Shown in pieces: positions 15,701-24,325 of a DNA stretch of 42,374 nt (the stretch's first letter is position 1; every line of letters begins with the position of its first letter). This stretch comes from a virus. A program made the translations under genes and the position numbers. Location: positions 1 to 42,374 of IMG/VR virus record IMGVR_UViG_3300025425_000045; one strand, given 5' to 3'. The notes below the pieces were generated by a model. That model was not told where the DNA came from. It did no database searches and saw only the letters and a list, made by a program, of their open reading frames with translations.

Positions 15701-17577
15701 TTTGCTTCGCCCCAATTTTTTCCTATAGCTAAGTCTACCTTAGAAGGTATTTCCATTTCTAAACAGTTTTCCATAACCTCTATTATCTTTTCTTGTTGTT
15801 CTTTAGAGCCATCAATACTTATAGCTAATTCATCATGAATTTGAATCATTGGTATAATCCCTTCTTTGTGTAGTTCCACCATTGCTAGTTTAATTTGATC
15901 AGCGGCTGACCCTTGTATTAACCTATTTAATGACTTATAAGTTCCCGCTCTTTTTAACCCTATGTTACTTCCATATTCTTCTACAGCTTTTTCATATGGA
16001 TAAGCTTTATGTGCTCCAAAACTTTTAGGTTCCCATAAATCAAAACGACATTGTCTTCCTAACATAGTTCTCACCCTACCTTTTCTTTGAGCATGATCAG
16101 AAACTTTATCAGCAAGCTGTCTCACAAAGGGAACTCTTTCATTATATTGCCTAATTAATGCTTTTGCTTCCTCAGGAGCAATTCCGAGCTGATCTGCAAG
16201 TTTTCCAACACCCATTCCATAGAAAAGTCCCAAATTAATGGTTTTAGCGCTCTTACGAGGTATATTTGCAATCTCGGCCATGATCGTATGAAAGTCAGTG
16301 TTTTTGTCGCTTTGATAAGCTCCTAGGAGTTTTTTTGCTCCGTCAAGTCCCACTTTATTAGCGTAATGTACCACAAGTCGAGGTTCTTGCTGAGAATAAT
16401 CAAAAGAGCCCCAATGCTCTCCCTCCTCAGGTAAAAACAGACCTCTTATCAAACTTCCTATCTTTACTTCTGCATCAGCACCATCTCTAGAAGGTATTTG
16501 TTGTAAGTTTGGGTTGTTATAACTAAACCTACCTGTCACCGTTCCACCACTATCACTTCTTAATTGATTTATATTCGCGTGAATACGACCATTATGATTA
16601 AACTTGTTTATCATGTTGGTGAACGTGGTCCGCGCTTTGTTGTAACTTCTAGCTTCAACAATTGCTTGAGGTAATTTATGAGGATGATTTTCTAAAAAAC
16701 TTTTTGTAAAACTAGGATTACCTTTATCGGTTTGTGGATAATCTATTTTAATTAGTTTAAATATTTCAGCAATAGATCTAGCGGCCCAAATATCACATTT
16801 CATTCCAGTTTCATCAGTAATGTATTTTAATAATTTATTTTCTCTTTTTATTAAATCTTTCTCAGCTATAGCAACTGCCTCTAAATCAACTCTAACGCCC
16901 TTCATTCTCATTTTAATAAGAACAGGTAATAGCTCTAGTTCTAAGTCCAATACTGTTTGTAAATCACTTTTAGTAATTTCCTCTTGTAATCTGTCCCATA
17001 ATCTTAAACAAAGTGCAGCATCTTGCTCTGCATACTCTCCTACAAAAGCTGCGGGCATTTTATACATTTCGGATTTTGCATCTACTCCCCATTGAGCCGC
17101 GGCTTCGTATAGTTGCCACTCAGATTTTCCCTCCATTAAATATTCTTTTGATAAAGCATTTAAAGAATAACTAAACCTATTTTCATTTACTAAAGGAGCG
17201 GCTATCATTGTATCTATAATTTTTCCGTTCCATTGTACTCCCTCAGCTTCTAACCAACCAAAATCATAAGAAGCATTGTGAGCTATCTTATCACAATCAG
17301 TAGAAAGCATTTCTCTTAACCAATCGAAAGTAACATCAGGATCAAAATTAAAACTATTCTCATGTCTAATAGGGTAATAACCTTGCCAACCATCAACAGC
17401 TACAGCTACACCTATAATGTGGCCTTCTTTTGTGGCCCAACCAGGTCCCTTAGTTGTAATGCCAGGATCTTTTGTTTCTAAATCAATAGCAATTCTTTTT
17501 GCATCTTTTATGTCTTTAAATTCTTGCGGTGGTAACCACTCAGTTTTAGGTTTAAATAGACCTATTTGTTTACTCAT
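15697..17577 (-). CDS. polA: Family A DNA polymerase with 3'-5' exonuclease
   Basis: A 626-residue replicative polymerase without the 5' nuclease domain. The proofreading exonuclease shows Asp32/Glu34 (AIDLETKD), Asn101 and Asp105 (HNASYDFGWLE), and Tyr182/Asp186 (YAEQDA). The polymerase domain has motif A around Asp393 (SFDYSQQEPR), motif B RKSAKTINLGLFYG (residues 441-454) and motif C His579-Asp580-Glu581 (IQIHDELAI). The residue equivalent to E. coli Phe762 is Leu449. Marine viral surveys have linked Leu here with accurate, slower polymerases and less purely lytic phages. The ATG overlaps the stop of the 42-residue gene upstream (ATGA). Confidence 0.97.
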   Translation of the reverse strand: MSKQIGLFKPKTEWLPPQEFKDIKDAKRIAIDLETKDPGITTKGPGWATKEGHIIGVAVAVDGWQGYYPIRHENSFNFDPDVTFDWLREMLSTDCDKIAHNASYDFGWLEAEGVQWNGKIIDTMIAAPLVNENRFSYSLNALSKEYLMEGKSEWQLYEAAAQWGVDAKSEMYKMPAAFVGEYAEQDAALCLRLWDRLQEEITKSDLQTVLDLELELLPVLIKMRMKGVRVDLEAVAIAEKDLIKRENKLLKYITDETGMKCDIWAARSIAEIFKLIKIDYPQTDKGNPSFTKSFLENHPHKLPQAIVEARSYNKARTTFTNMINKFNHNGRIHANINQLRSDSGGTVTGRFSYNNPNLQQIPSRDGADAEVKIGSLIRGLFLPEEGEHWGSFDYSQQEPRLVVHYANKVGLDGAKKLLGAYQSDKNTDFHTIMAEIANIPRKSAKTINLGLFYGMGVGKLADQLGIAPEEAKALIRQYNERVPFVRQLADKVSDHAQRKGRVRTMLGRQCRFDLWEPKSFGAHKAYPYEKAVEEYGSNIGLKRAGTYKSLNRLIQGSAADQIKLAMVELHKEGIIPMIQIHDELAISIDGSKEQQEKIIEVMENCLEMEIPSKVDLAIGKNWGEAK

Positions 17578-17702
17578 ATTAAGTCCTCCAACATTATAGG
17601 GGTTCTTTCTCCTACATAAGCTCCTGTTATATTAAAATCTATATACTCAATAGCATCTTCTATAGGCATACTATCTCTGTCTATTAATTTCTGTAAATTC
17701 AT
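17574..17702 (-). CDS. Tiny conserved protein between helicase and polymerase
   Basis: A 42-residue protein starting at ATG 17702, with ATGA overlaps at both ends (helicase stop upstream, polymerase start downstream). It contains AIEYIDFNITGAYVGERTPI, a pattern 'DAIEYxxFNxxGAxVGExTPI' that I recognise from small proteins in many phage replication operons. Tight double coupling suggests a partner of polymerase or helicase made in fixed ratio. No biochemical function is known to me. Confidence 0.65.
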   Translation of the reverse strand: MNLQKLIDRDSMPIEDAIEYIDFNITGAYVGERTPIMLEDLI

Positions 17703-19285
17703 ACTCTGTACGCCTCTCTACTGTTAGGGGTTATTATATAAAGATTTTCTCTAGCTCTTGAAAAGGCTACATAAAAAAGTCTATGTTCATTAACAGGATT
17801 TCTCTTATAATCTTCATAAGCCATTTTACCTATATCTAATGAGACAATAACATTGTCTGCTTCCCCTCCCTTTTGCTGATGAATAGTAGATAAAGTTATC
17901 CTTGGTTCTTTACCTATATCTTCTCCTTTTGCTTCTAAGTTCTCTAAATAAGCTCGAGTCTCTGTGTTTAATGTAGTCATAACATCTGCCCAATACTGAC
18001 TAGGCTCTGCGACAAGTCCATAATCAGATCTTAGTTCATTAAAAGAAACTTTTTTATCAGGCAAAGCTTTTTTTTGTTCTGATACAATTTTTTTATACCC
18101 TCTAGTCACAAAATCTTTTCCTAAAACTTTGTACAAATTTTCTACCATTTTCAATGAAACAGGATTTTCATAAATAGTTAAATCTTTCCATGTTAAAATA
18201 GCATTTCTTTCTTGAGACTTTACTGAGTACCTATACTTACTATCTTTCATTTTTACTTTAAAAAATACATTTTTTTTAACCAATACTTCTTCTAAACCTT
18301 CTCTAATAGTTCTTGTTCTAGCCATAATTAACCATGACCCTTTGCTCATGTTTATGTTATAAATTCCTTTGACAAATTCTACGTTACCCTCTCTTTCAGC
18401 GGGCATCCAAACAATATCCCCTGAATTAACAATTTGTTTTTCTACACGTTTAACAACTTCCCAAACTTTTTTAGGAACTCTTTTTGACTGGTCTAAAATA
18501 ATAACTTCCTCTGCTTCTTCTTTTATTTGTAAAGCCTTAGAAACATCTGCATCCGCCCAAGTATAAATAGCTTGATTAGGGTCCATCGCAACATAAGAGG
18601 TATCAGATTTTTTCCATATCTTTTCTGCCATTTTCCATTGAATGGTAGACATGTCTTGCGCTTCGTCAAAGAAGGCTACCTTAAAAGATTTTTGTTTATC
18701 GCTTTTGACATAATCTATTATTAAATCTGTAAAATCTTTTTTAGGACCTACATCTTTAACCATGTATCCAGTTACTCCATCTGTAAATTTCTCATAACCG
18801 TGTTCTTTATAGTATCTTAATCCTTTATCTATATATTCTAATTTATGTTTAATAATGTCAGTCGCAAACATCGACCAAGCGCTATTTAAACTTATGCCTC
18901 TTCTCTTAGATTTCTCTATAAGCTGAATGTACTTTTCATCATAACTAGTAAAAAAACTATCGTCATCATTAGTAACATTGATATTAATCCGTAATACATT
19001 TGAAATATTCCTCCAATCATTGTTTGATAAAATAAATTCTCTAGTCAAACCCATTTGACGCATTGCAAATGAATGTAGAGTAGAAAAACTTTCTAATTGA
19101 TTCACAGGGATTTTAAAGCGTTTCGCGGCCCGTTGCTTGGCTTCGTCAACTGCTTTATTAGAAAAAGAAAAAAATGCAATATCATCTATTTTCAATCCTT
19201 CATTTATATGTTCTTCAATCTTGTTCAAAATAAAAGTTGTTTTACCTGTTCCTGGTGGACCAATCACTACTTTTGGAGAACTCAA
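17699..19285 (-). CDS. UvrD/Rep-like superfamily 1 DNA helicase
   Basis: A 528-residue 3'-5' type helicase. Motif I is GPPGTGKT at residues 9-16, motif Ia FSFSNKAVDEA, motif II FFDEAQD, motif III AMDPNQAIY (the Q-x-IY element), motif V TIHQQKGGEADNV and motif VI FYVAFSRARENL. It probably unwinds DNA ahead of the family A polymerase or processes recombination intermediates; no DnaB-type replicative helicase was found in this window, so it or the SNF2-type protein may fill that role. It overlaps the primase gene by 4 bases (ATGA). Confidence 0.93.
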   Translation of the reverse strand: MSSPKVVIGPPGTGKTTFILNKIEEHINEGLKIDDIAFFSFSNKAVDEAKQRAAKRFKIPVNQLESFSTLHSFAMRQMGLTREFILSNNDWRNISNVLRININVTNDDDSFFTSYDEKYIQLIEKSKRRGISLNSAWSMFATDIIKHKLEYIDKGLRYYKEHGYEKFTDGVTGYMVKDVGPKKDFTDLIIDYVKSDKQKSFKVAFFDEAQDMSTIQWKMAEKIWKKSDTSYVAMDPNQAIYTWADADVSKALQIKEEAEEVIILDQSKRVPKKVWEVVKRVEKQIVNSGDIVWMPAEREGNVEFVKGIYNINMSKGSWLIMARTRTIREGLEEVLVKKNVFFKVKMKDSKYRYSVKSQERNAILTWKDLTIYENPVSLKMVENLYKVLGKDFVTRGYKKIVSEQKKALPDKKVSFNELRSDYGLVAEPSQYWADVMTTLNTETRAYLENLEAKGEDIGKEPRITLSTIHQQKGGEADNVIVSLDIGKMAYEDYKRNPVNEHRLFYVAFSRARENLYIITPNSREAYRV

Positions 19286-20838
19286 AACGGAACCTCTTCT
19301 TCATCATCAGTTCTTTTCATGTCAGGAACATCTAAGTCTATATCATCAGATAAAATTTCTTCTATTTTCCATAATCTGACTTTTACTTTTTTAATTCTTT
19401 TAGTTAAATCTTCTGCATTGTATTCTTCTCTAAGTCTAACTGTTACCCATGATCTTGATTCTTTAAAATCATTTCTTTTTAAATGATCCATTAAATCTTT
19501 TAATGCAAAATAAGTAAATCCATCTTCGGTAAAAGATTTTCCTAAAAATACATCTTCAATAGTTATGGCTTCTCCTTGGTGTAAAATAAATTCTTCTAAC
19601 AATTCTCTAAACTCACCTTTTTTTGTGACTTCTTCAGGAGGATAATCAATAGAGATATTTTCTAACAATTCTGTATAAGATTGATTCCATTCATTCATGG
19701 CCATGTTAGGTATCCCTTTATTTAACTGTTCTATGCAAGCTTGAATAACTTTTTTATGGGTCATTAAATCTTCTGTAGAAGCTATTTCAATTCTACGGTC
19801 ATCTACATTGAGAAAGTAACGAGGCGGATCAGATTTATAAACCTTGAGATCAGAATACACTGGATTCTCACGATCATTTTCTCCACCCACCCCGTACTTT
19901 CTCTTCTTACAGAGCCTCTTGTTACAGAGGGATTCAATAGGAGGCTGAGTACATCTGTAAGAATATCTAGGTGCCCCATCAGAGTCACTTTGGGACACTT
20001 GCTTAATGACAACTAAAACCTCGTCAGATTTCAAAGGAGGCTGAATGTACTGACGATTATAGTCCTCAATAAGATTTTTATAATTGTCGGGATCAAATTT
20101 TCTGTAATAAACCCCGATATTAAATAACGCATTGTTTCTTCCACCTTCTCCTACTCCATCATCAGTTAGGATCTGTAAACACGGTGGACCATCTTTTATA
20201 ATTTCATTTGTAAAATCAGTTTTAATTTTTTTAAGATCAGAGACAACAAGTTTTTCATAAAGCTCAAAAAATTGCTCTAAAGATAAGGCTCTTCCATCAT
20301 CTTTTAAGGCATATCTATTTCGGCCATGATAAGGCATGTTAATCCAACTACCTGTATCTCTTTTCTCTTCACCTTCTTTAGTAAATAATTCTATTTGTTT
20401 TGGAAAAACTTCTGCGCTTGGATAACCCAAGGCCGTAGACATTTCACTAAGCTTTAATTGTATTTCTTTTGCTGAAACTTTTTGTTGTGTAAATAAATAT
20501 AAGTGAGCACCTCCACTTTTTGAAAGACACGTAATTAAAGGAAACTTTTTATTAGCAATTTTTTTTAATAATGCCTTATGATCTAAAGGATAAACATCAA
20601 TATCTATTGCACCAAAAACACATTCATTATCATCGTTAATTGGAACGATGCCCATTGCGGGATATTCTCCCTTTAAATGTAGTTCAAATTTATCTAAGGT
20701 TGGTGGCTCGTGGACCGTCTTCATCCTAGCCTCTACTTTTTTACCTTGTTGAGGTTCGTTTGATTTCTCAAAAACCCCATGAGCTCTTTCTAAACCCGTA
20801 AAGATATTTTTAAACTTTTTTACTAATTCTAAATCCAT
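19282..20838 (-). CDS. Archaeo-eukaryotic-type primase, TOTE/PrimPol-like
   Basis: A 518-residue protein. The AEP core shows Asp79-x-Asp81 (FGAIDIDVYP), the Ser-x-His-type motif as SKSGGAHLYLF (His112), and a following basic strand, matching the primase of TOTE conflict elements and related phage primases. A probable zinc site lies near residue 300 (RCTQPPIESLCNKRLC). The C-terminal half probably holds the primase-associated helical domain. The last residues, RTDDEEEVPF, form an acidic tail like the end of SSB. It should make primers or extend DNA for the adjacent polymerase. An AGGAGG lies just before the ATG, after a strong hairpin. Confidence 0.85.
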   Translation of the reverse strand: MDLELVKKFKNIFTGLERAHGVFEKSNEPQQGKKVEARMKTVHEPPTLDKFELHLKGEYPAMGIVPINDDNECVFGAIDIDVYPLDHKALLKKIANKKFPLITCLSKSGGAHLYLFTQQKVSAKEIQLKLSEMSTALGYPSAEVFPKQIELFTKEGEEKRDTGSWINMPYHGRNRYALKDDGRALSLEQFFELYEKLVVSDLKKIKTDFTNEIIKDGPPCLQILTDDGVGEGGRNNALFNIGVYYRKFDPDNYKNLIEDYNRQYIQPPLKSDEVLVVIKQVSQSDSDGAPRYSYRCTQPPIESLCNKRLCKKRKYGVGGENDRENPVYSDLKVYKSDPPRYFLNVDDRRIEIASTEDLMTHKKVIQACIEQLNKGIPNMAMNEWNQSYTELLENISIDYPPEEVTKKGEFRELLEEFILHQGEAITIEDVFLGKSFTEDGFTYFALKDLMDHLKRNDFKESRSWVTVRLREEYNAEDLTKRIKKVKVRLWKIEEILSDDIDLDVPDMKRTDDEEEVPF

Positions 20839-20851
20839 ATAGCCTCCTAGG

Positions 20852-20884
20852 AAAAGACTAGCCGAGATTATCGGCTAGTCTTTC
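20852..20884 (-). terminator. Strong hairpin between SSB-like and primase genes
   Basis: A 13-bp stem (AAAGACTAGCCGA with its complement) and a 5-base loop lie between two genes of the same operon. On the minus strand it is followed by TTTT and then CCTAGGAGGCTATATG, the primase ribosome binding site. The short T run makes it a leaky terminator, an attenuator, or a stabilising mRNA end that lowers primase relative to the SSB-like protein. Confidence 0.7.
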
Positions 20885-20890
20885 ATAAAT

Positions 20891-21745
20891 TTAGAATGGT
20901 AAATCAGAGTCTGATTTATTGTCACCTTCAGATGAAGATTGATTATCTTTCTGAGGTTTAGCGTCTACTTCACCACTATGGATTTGTTTTTCAAACAACA
21001 TACAGTCCTCATATATTTTTGAAATATTAGAGTTATCCATATCAGTGATCCATTGACCATCGGATACAACCCAACCAAACCATTTTCCTTTTTCATTTTT
21101 TTCTCTGACTGATCTAAGAACATATGATTTAGCAAAATCTTTAGGTTGATACACTTCATCACCATCAACAAGTCTTTGATTGGACATAACTGAATTCCAT
21201 TGTCTAGACTTTTTTAATTGTGTTGATTTCATTTTAATAATTGCTTTGGTCCACATACCATCAGGTTCCAATACAACTACATAATGTTCCGCAGTGTTTT
21301 CTATATACGTATCGCCACCAACAATTCTCTCTTTATTATCCTCACCTCGAACAACTTTGCCTTCTCTTTTCATTTGTTCAAATTCTGATGGAGTATAAAT
21401 ATTGACTGGTGCTCCTGGGCCTTCACCTTTTTCAGCCCACTCTACATATCTTCTTCTATAATAAACTGGAAGAACAGTAACTTCTTTATATGCTTTATCT
21501 GTTACTGTATTAAATATCATTCCCGCTTCTGCGTTAGGAATATATTCTGAGTCTTCCTTATCAATTTGCGGAGATGTGTCCGAAATTATATTTAAATAAG
21601 GAATAGCAAAATCTTCAGTTGTCCTCTCTTGTAAAGATGGACCCCCTTTTTTTAAAAGATTACCTAGTGCTACCGCGTTTCCAGTTGTTTTATTCGTTAC
21701 CGATTGTTCTTTTTTCGTTTCTTCTTTTTTCAATGTATTATTCAT
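20891..21745 (-). CDS. Probable single-stranded-DNA-binding protein (acidic DLPF tail)
   Basis: A 284-residue protein made in the replication operon. The core has a beta-rich region (AGMIFNTVTDKAYKEVTVLP, then YYRRRYVEWAEKGEGPGAP), a pattern found in a widespread family of uncharacterised marine-phage replication proteins. The C-terminus is Ser/Asp-rich and ends SEGDNKSDSDLPF, closely like the acidic 'DDxIPF' tip by which bacterial SSB recruits partners. From this and its location I infer a ssDNA-binding protein functionally equivalent to T7 gp2.5. No OB-fold motif can be proved by eye. It shares one base with the gene upstream. Confidence 0.6.
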   Translation of the reverse strand: MNNTLKKEETKKEQSVTNKTTGNAVALGNLLKKGGPSLQERTTEDFAIPYLNIISDTSPQIDKEDSEYIPNAEAGMIFNTVTDKAYKEVTVLPVYYRRRYVEWAEKGEGPGAPVNIYTPSEFEQMKREGKVVRGEDNKERIVGGDTYIENTAEHYVVVLEPDGMWTKAIIKMKSTQLKKSRQWNSVMSNQRLVDGDEVYQPKDFAKSYVLRSVREKNEKGKWFGWVVSDGQWITDMDNSNISKIYEDCMLFEKQIHSGEVDAKPQKDNQSSSEGDNKSDSDLPF

Positions 21746-22311
21746 TATTTACCTTTCTTGATTATTATTTTATGACCTACATAGACTCCAAAAGTCTCCA
21801 TAGGAAGTTCTTTTCCACCCTCAACTAATTCACGTATGAATCCTTTAAGAGTCATAGGCTCAACCTTAACATTTCTGTCAGTGTCTAAACCTTTACTAGC
21901 CAATTCAGAGAAAATTTGATCAGCTTTATCGTCTTCTGCTCTACCAAATTTTACAATGATTTGATTTTTTATAATGTCGTCATAACCATTTTCTCTAAGC
22001 CATTGGAATGCTTCCTCTTGCTTATCTTTAGTTATGCTTCCAGTATAAAAAGGTTTTATGTCAACAGACTGGCCATCTCTCATTTTAATAGAGCGGACAC
22101 CACGTTCTTCCATAAGCTGAACAATCAGCTCATTTTGTTGACGTAAATTTTCTTTTCTTTGTTTGATTAATAATTCAAGATCATTTAATTCAGTTTCTGA
22201 TTTTAAATAATCCTGACACGCTTTTGAAATAGGATCGATCTCACTTACTGCAAAATCTGCTTTATTTCTTTTTAAGTCTAATGCCATTTTCGGCTTACTT
22301 TCTATAGTCAT
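21745..22311 (-). CDS. Conserved marine-phage replication-operon protein
   Basis: A 188-residue protein: an N-terminal coiled-coil-like stretch (ETELNDLELLIKQRKENLRQ) followed by a compact alpha/beta domain with AFQWLRENGYDDIIKNQIIV, FGRAEDDKADQ and a C-terminal ETFGVYVGHKIIIKK strand. The 'WLRENG ... IKN ... FGRGEDDKA ... FGVYVGxxxxIK' pattern recurs beside the SSB-like gene in many marine phages. Its role is unknown; the constant pairing suggests a replication accessory or a partner of the SSB-like protein. Confidence 0.65.
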   Translation of the reverse strand: MTIESKPKMALDLKRNKADFAVSEIDPISKACQDYLKSETELNDLELLIKQRKENLRQQNELIVQLMEERGVRSIKMRDGQSVDIKPFYTGSITKDKQEEAFQWLRENGYDDIIKNQIIVKFGRAEDDKADQIFSELASKGLDTDRNVKVEPMTLKGFIRELVEGGKELPMETFGVYVGHKIIIKKGK

Positions 22312-22324
22312 CTTTTACCTTTCT

Positions 22325-22675
22325 TTAGTTATTTATGTCGACTCTGATAGGAAAGTAATCTCTTTCTAATCTATCATATTTCAACATATTATATCTACCA
22401 TTGAGAATATAGGAAACAACACTTGTCGTCAAGCCTATTAATGCAGGATCTCCTACAAGTAAAATATAATCCGTGTCTTTCACATCTTTTAGCATAGTTT
22501 TTAATTTTCTTATTGTAGGTTGTGGAGACATAACAATCTGCTTTTGACCTTCAAATAGAAATATTATTTCACCAAATCTTTCTGCTTGTGAGTAGTTTAA
22601 TGATTTGATTGTACCATCAATATGTTTTCTCATGACATTCTGTACAATAAAAACTTTACTTTTTGTATCATTCAT
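22325..22675 (-). CDS. Conserved phage protein of unknown function
   Basis: The frame is open from 22738, but that would overlap the divergent helicase start; the ATG at 22675 has an AAGAAAG ribosome binding site and gives 116 residues. Conserved features are FGEIIFLFEG, PQPTIRKLKTMLKDVKDTDY and ILLVGDPALIG followed by NGRYNMLKYDRLERDYFPI, an arrangement found at the head of many marine-phage replication operons. GDPALIG looks like a small nucleotide- or phosphate-binding turn, but this is only suggestive. It is the first gene of the minus-strand replication operon. Confidence 0.65.
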   Translation of the reverse strand: MNDTKSKVFIVQNVMRKHIDGTIKSLNYSQAERFGEIIFLFEGQKQIVMSPQPTIRKLKTMLKDVKDTDYILLVGDPALIGLTTSVVSYILNGRYNMLKYDRLERDYFPIRVDINN

Positions 22676-22697
22676 AATAATTTCTTTCTTAGAATAA

Positions 22698-22726
22698 TTT
22701 ATAACTATGTTATTAAAAAAATACAA
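22698..22726 (-). promoter_or_regulatory. Candidate promoter of the replication operon
   Basis: On the minus strand a TATAAA (22703-22698) lies 17 bases from TTGTAT (22726-22721), in front of the ATG at 22675. The -10 is good, the -35 weak. It lies inside the first codons of the divergent helicase gene, because only 31 bases separate the two starts. Confidence 0.35.
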
Positions 22727-24167
22727 GTTTAAAACCAATCCTATGGAGCACCAAATAATTGGTTTAGGTGCTATGATGACTCAATTTGAAAATCGTAGCC
22801 CTGAGTATGCTTTATTTATGGAAATGGGTTGTGGTAAAACCAAAGTTTTAATTGATGGTGTTTCCATTTTATATGACAACGGAAAAGTAGATCAGCTTTT
22901 AGTTATTTGTCCAAACGGAATAAAATATAATTGGAAAGATGAATTAGAAAAACATTTAGCGGATCATATAGAGTTTGATGTACATGTATGGGAAGGAGCT
23001 AAAACAAAAAAAGAACAAAACGAAATTAAAGAAAAATTATTTCCTGTTAACAATAAATTAAAAATTTTAATTATGAACGTAGAAAGTATCATCACAAAAC
23101 TTGGCTCTCAAATTGCCGATAAATTTGTTTACTCAGGAAAAAGTTTAATGTGTATTGATGAGTCGACTATTATAAAAAATATGTCTACAAAAAGAACAAA
23201 ACAATGTATTAAAATTGGTCAGCTAGCAAAGTATAGAGTTATTTTAACAGGTTCTCCTATTACAAAATCTCCTGAAGACCTTTATGGTCAATGTGCTTTT
23301 TTAAATGAAGATTTACTAGGGTTTAGTTCAATCTATTCTTTTAGAGCTAGGTATTGTGATCAAGTAAAGTTATCATTTGGGGGCCGTAGTTTTAATAAAG
23401 TTACAGGTTATAAAAGATTAGACGAACTTACAGAAAAGCTACGGCAGTTTTCTTACAGAATAACTAAAGACGAAGCATTAGATCTCCCTGGAAAAATTTA
23501 TATGAAGAGAAGAGTTATGATGACTGAAAAACAGCTCAAAGCTTATGTTCAAATGAAAAATTTAGCTTTAGTTCAGTTAGAAGAGGGAGAACTAACAACG
23601 GCCACATTAATTGCTCAGTTAAAAAGACTCCACCAAATTTCATGTGGGTATATGACAACAGATGAAGGAGGCATTGTAGATTTTTCTGAAAATAGATTGA
23701 AAGAATTATTAGATACCATTGAAGAAGTAGATGGAAAAGTAATTATTTGGTGTTCGTATAGACATAACATTAGAAAAGTTATTGAAACTTTAGAGAAGAA
23801 GTTTGGAGCGGGGTCCGCGGAAGGTTTTTATGGAGAGACTCCAAGTAAAGAACGTCCTAAAATATTAAAAAATTTTATGGACCCTGAACATCACATGAGG
23901 TTCTTAGTTGGTCACCCAAGAACGGGTGGGTATGGACTAACTTTAACAATTGCTAAGACTATGATTTTTTATTCTAATGAGTATGACTTAGAAATAAGAG
24001 AACAGGCTGAAGCAAGAAATCACCGTATTGGAACTGAAAGTAAAGTAACGTATGTTGATTTGGTTTGCGAAGGGACCGTAGATGAAAACATTTTAAAAAG
24101 TCTTCGAAAGAAAATAAACATAGCTACCCAAATAATGGGAGAGGAGTTTAAGAAATGGCTGATTTAA
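22707..24167 (+). CDS. SNF2-type superfamily 2 helicase
   Basis: A 486-residue, two-lobe SF2 ATPase. Motif I is EMGCGKT (Lys44, Thr45), motif II CIDEST (Asp151-Glu152, the DEST variant usual in phage members), motif III LTGSPITKSPEDLYGQ; the second lobe has VIIWCSYRHNIRKVI, motif V TGGYGLTLT and motif VI QAEARNHRIG. Such phage proteins translocate on or anneal DNA and are linked to replication start or recombination (compare T4 UvsW). It starts the plus-strand early block, divergent from the replication operon. The final codons overlap a 56-residue gene by 13 bases. Confidence 0.93.
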   Translation: MLLKKYKFKTNPMEHQIIGLGAMMTQFENRSPEYALFMEMGCGKTKVLIDGVSILYDNGKVDQLLVICPNGIKYNWKDELEKHLADHIEFDVHVWEGAKTKKEQNEIKEKLFPVNNKLKILIMNVESIITKLGSQIADKFVYSGKSLMCIDESTIIKNMSTKRTKQCIKIGQLAKYRVILTGSPITKSPEDLYGQCAFLNEDLLGFSSIYSFRARYCDQVKLSFGGRSFNKVTGYKRLDELTEKLRQFSYRITKDEALDLPGKIYMKRRVMMTEKQLKAYVQMKNLALVQLEEGELTTATLIAQLKRLHQISCGYMTTDEGGIVDFSENRLKELLDTIEEVDGKVIIWCSYRHNIRKVIETLEKKFGAGSAEGFYGETPSKERPKILKNFMDPEHHMRFLVGHPRTGGYGLTLTIAKTMIFYSNEYDLEIREQAEARNHRIGTESKVTYVDLVCEGTVDENILKSLRKKINIATQIMGEEFKKWLI

Positions 24168-24325
24168 GTGATGTATATAAGTTCGTTAAAGAAGATGAAT
24201 TTAAAAATGCTTTAAAAGATTTAATTAATTATTGCAAACATGATACTTGCATTAATTTAGGACAATCTGTGAAAATAGTAGAAGAATATCTACAAGGAAA
24301 AGAAATAGAAAAGGAGAAATTATGA
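24155..24325 (+). CDS. Small hypothetical protein, 56 residues
   Basis: The frame starts at ATG 24155 inside the helicase 3' end (GGAGAGGAG just upstream serves as ribosome binding site) and stops at 24323-24325, overlapping the methyltransferase ATG as ATGA. The product begins MADLSDVYKFVKEDEFKNAL and is a charged helical protein with two Cys in the middle. Double coupling supports it as a real gene. Function unknown. Confidence 0.65.
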   Translation: MADLSDVYKFVKEDEFKNALKDLINYCKHDTCINLGQSVKIVEEYLQGKEIEKEKL

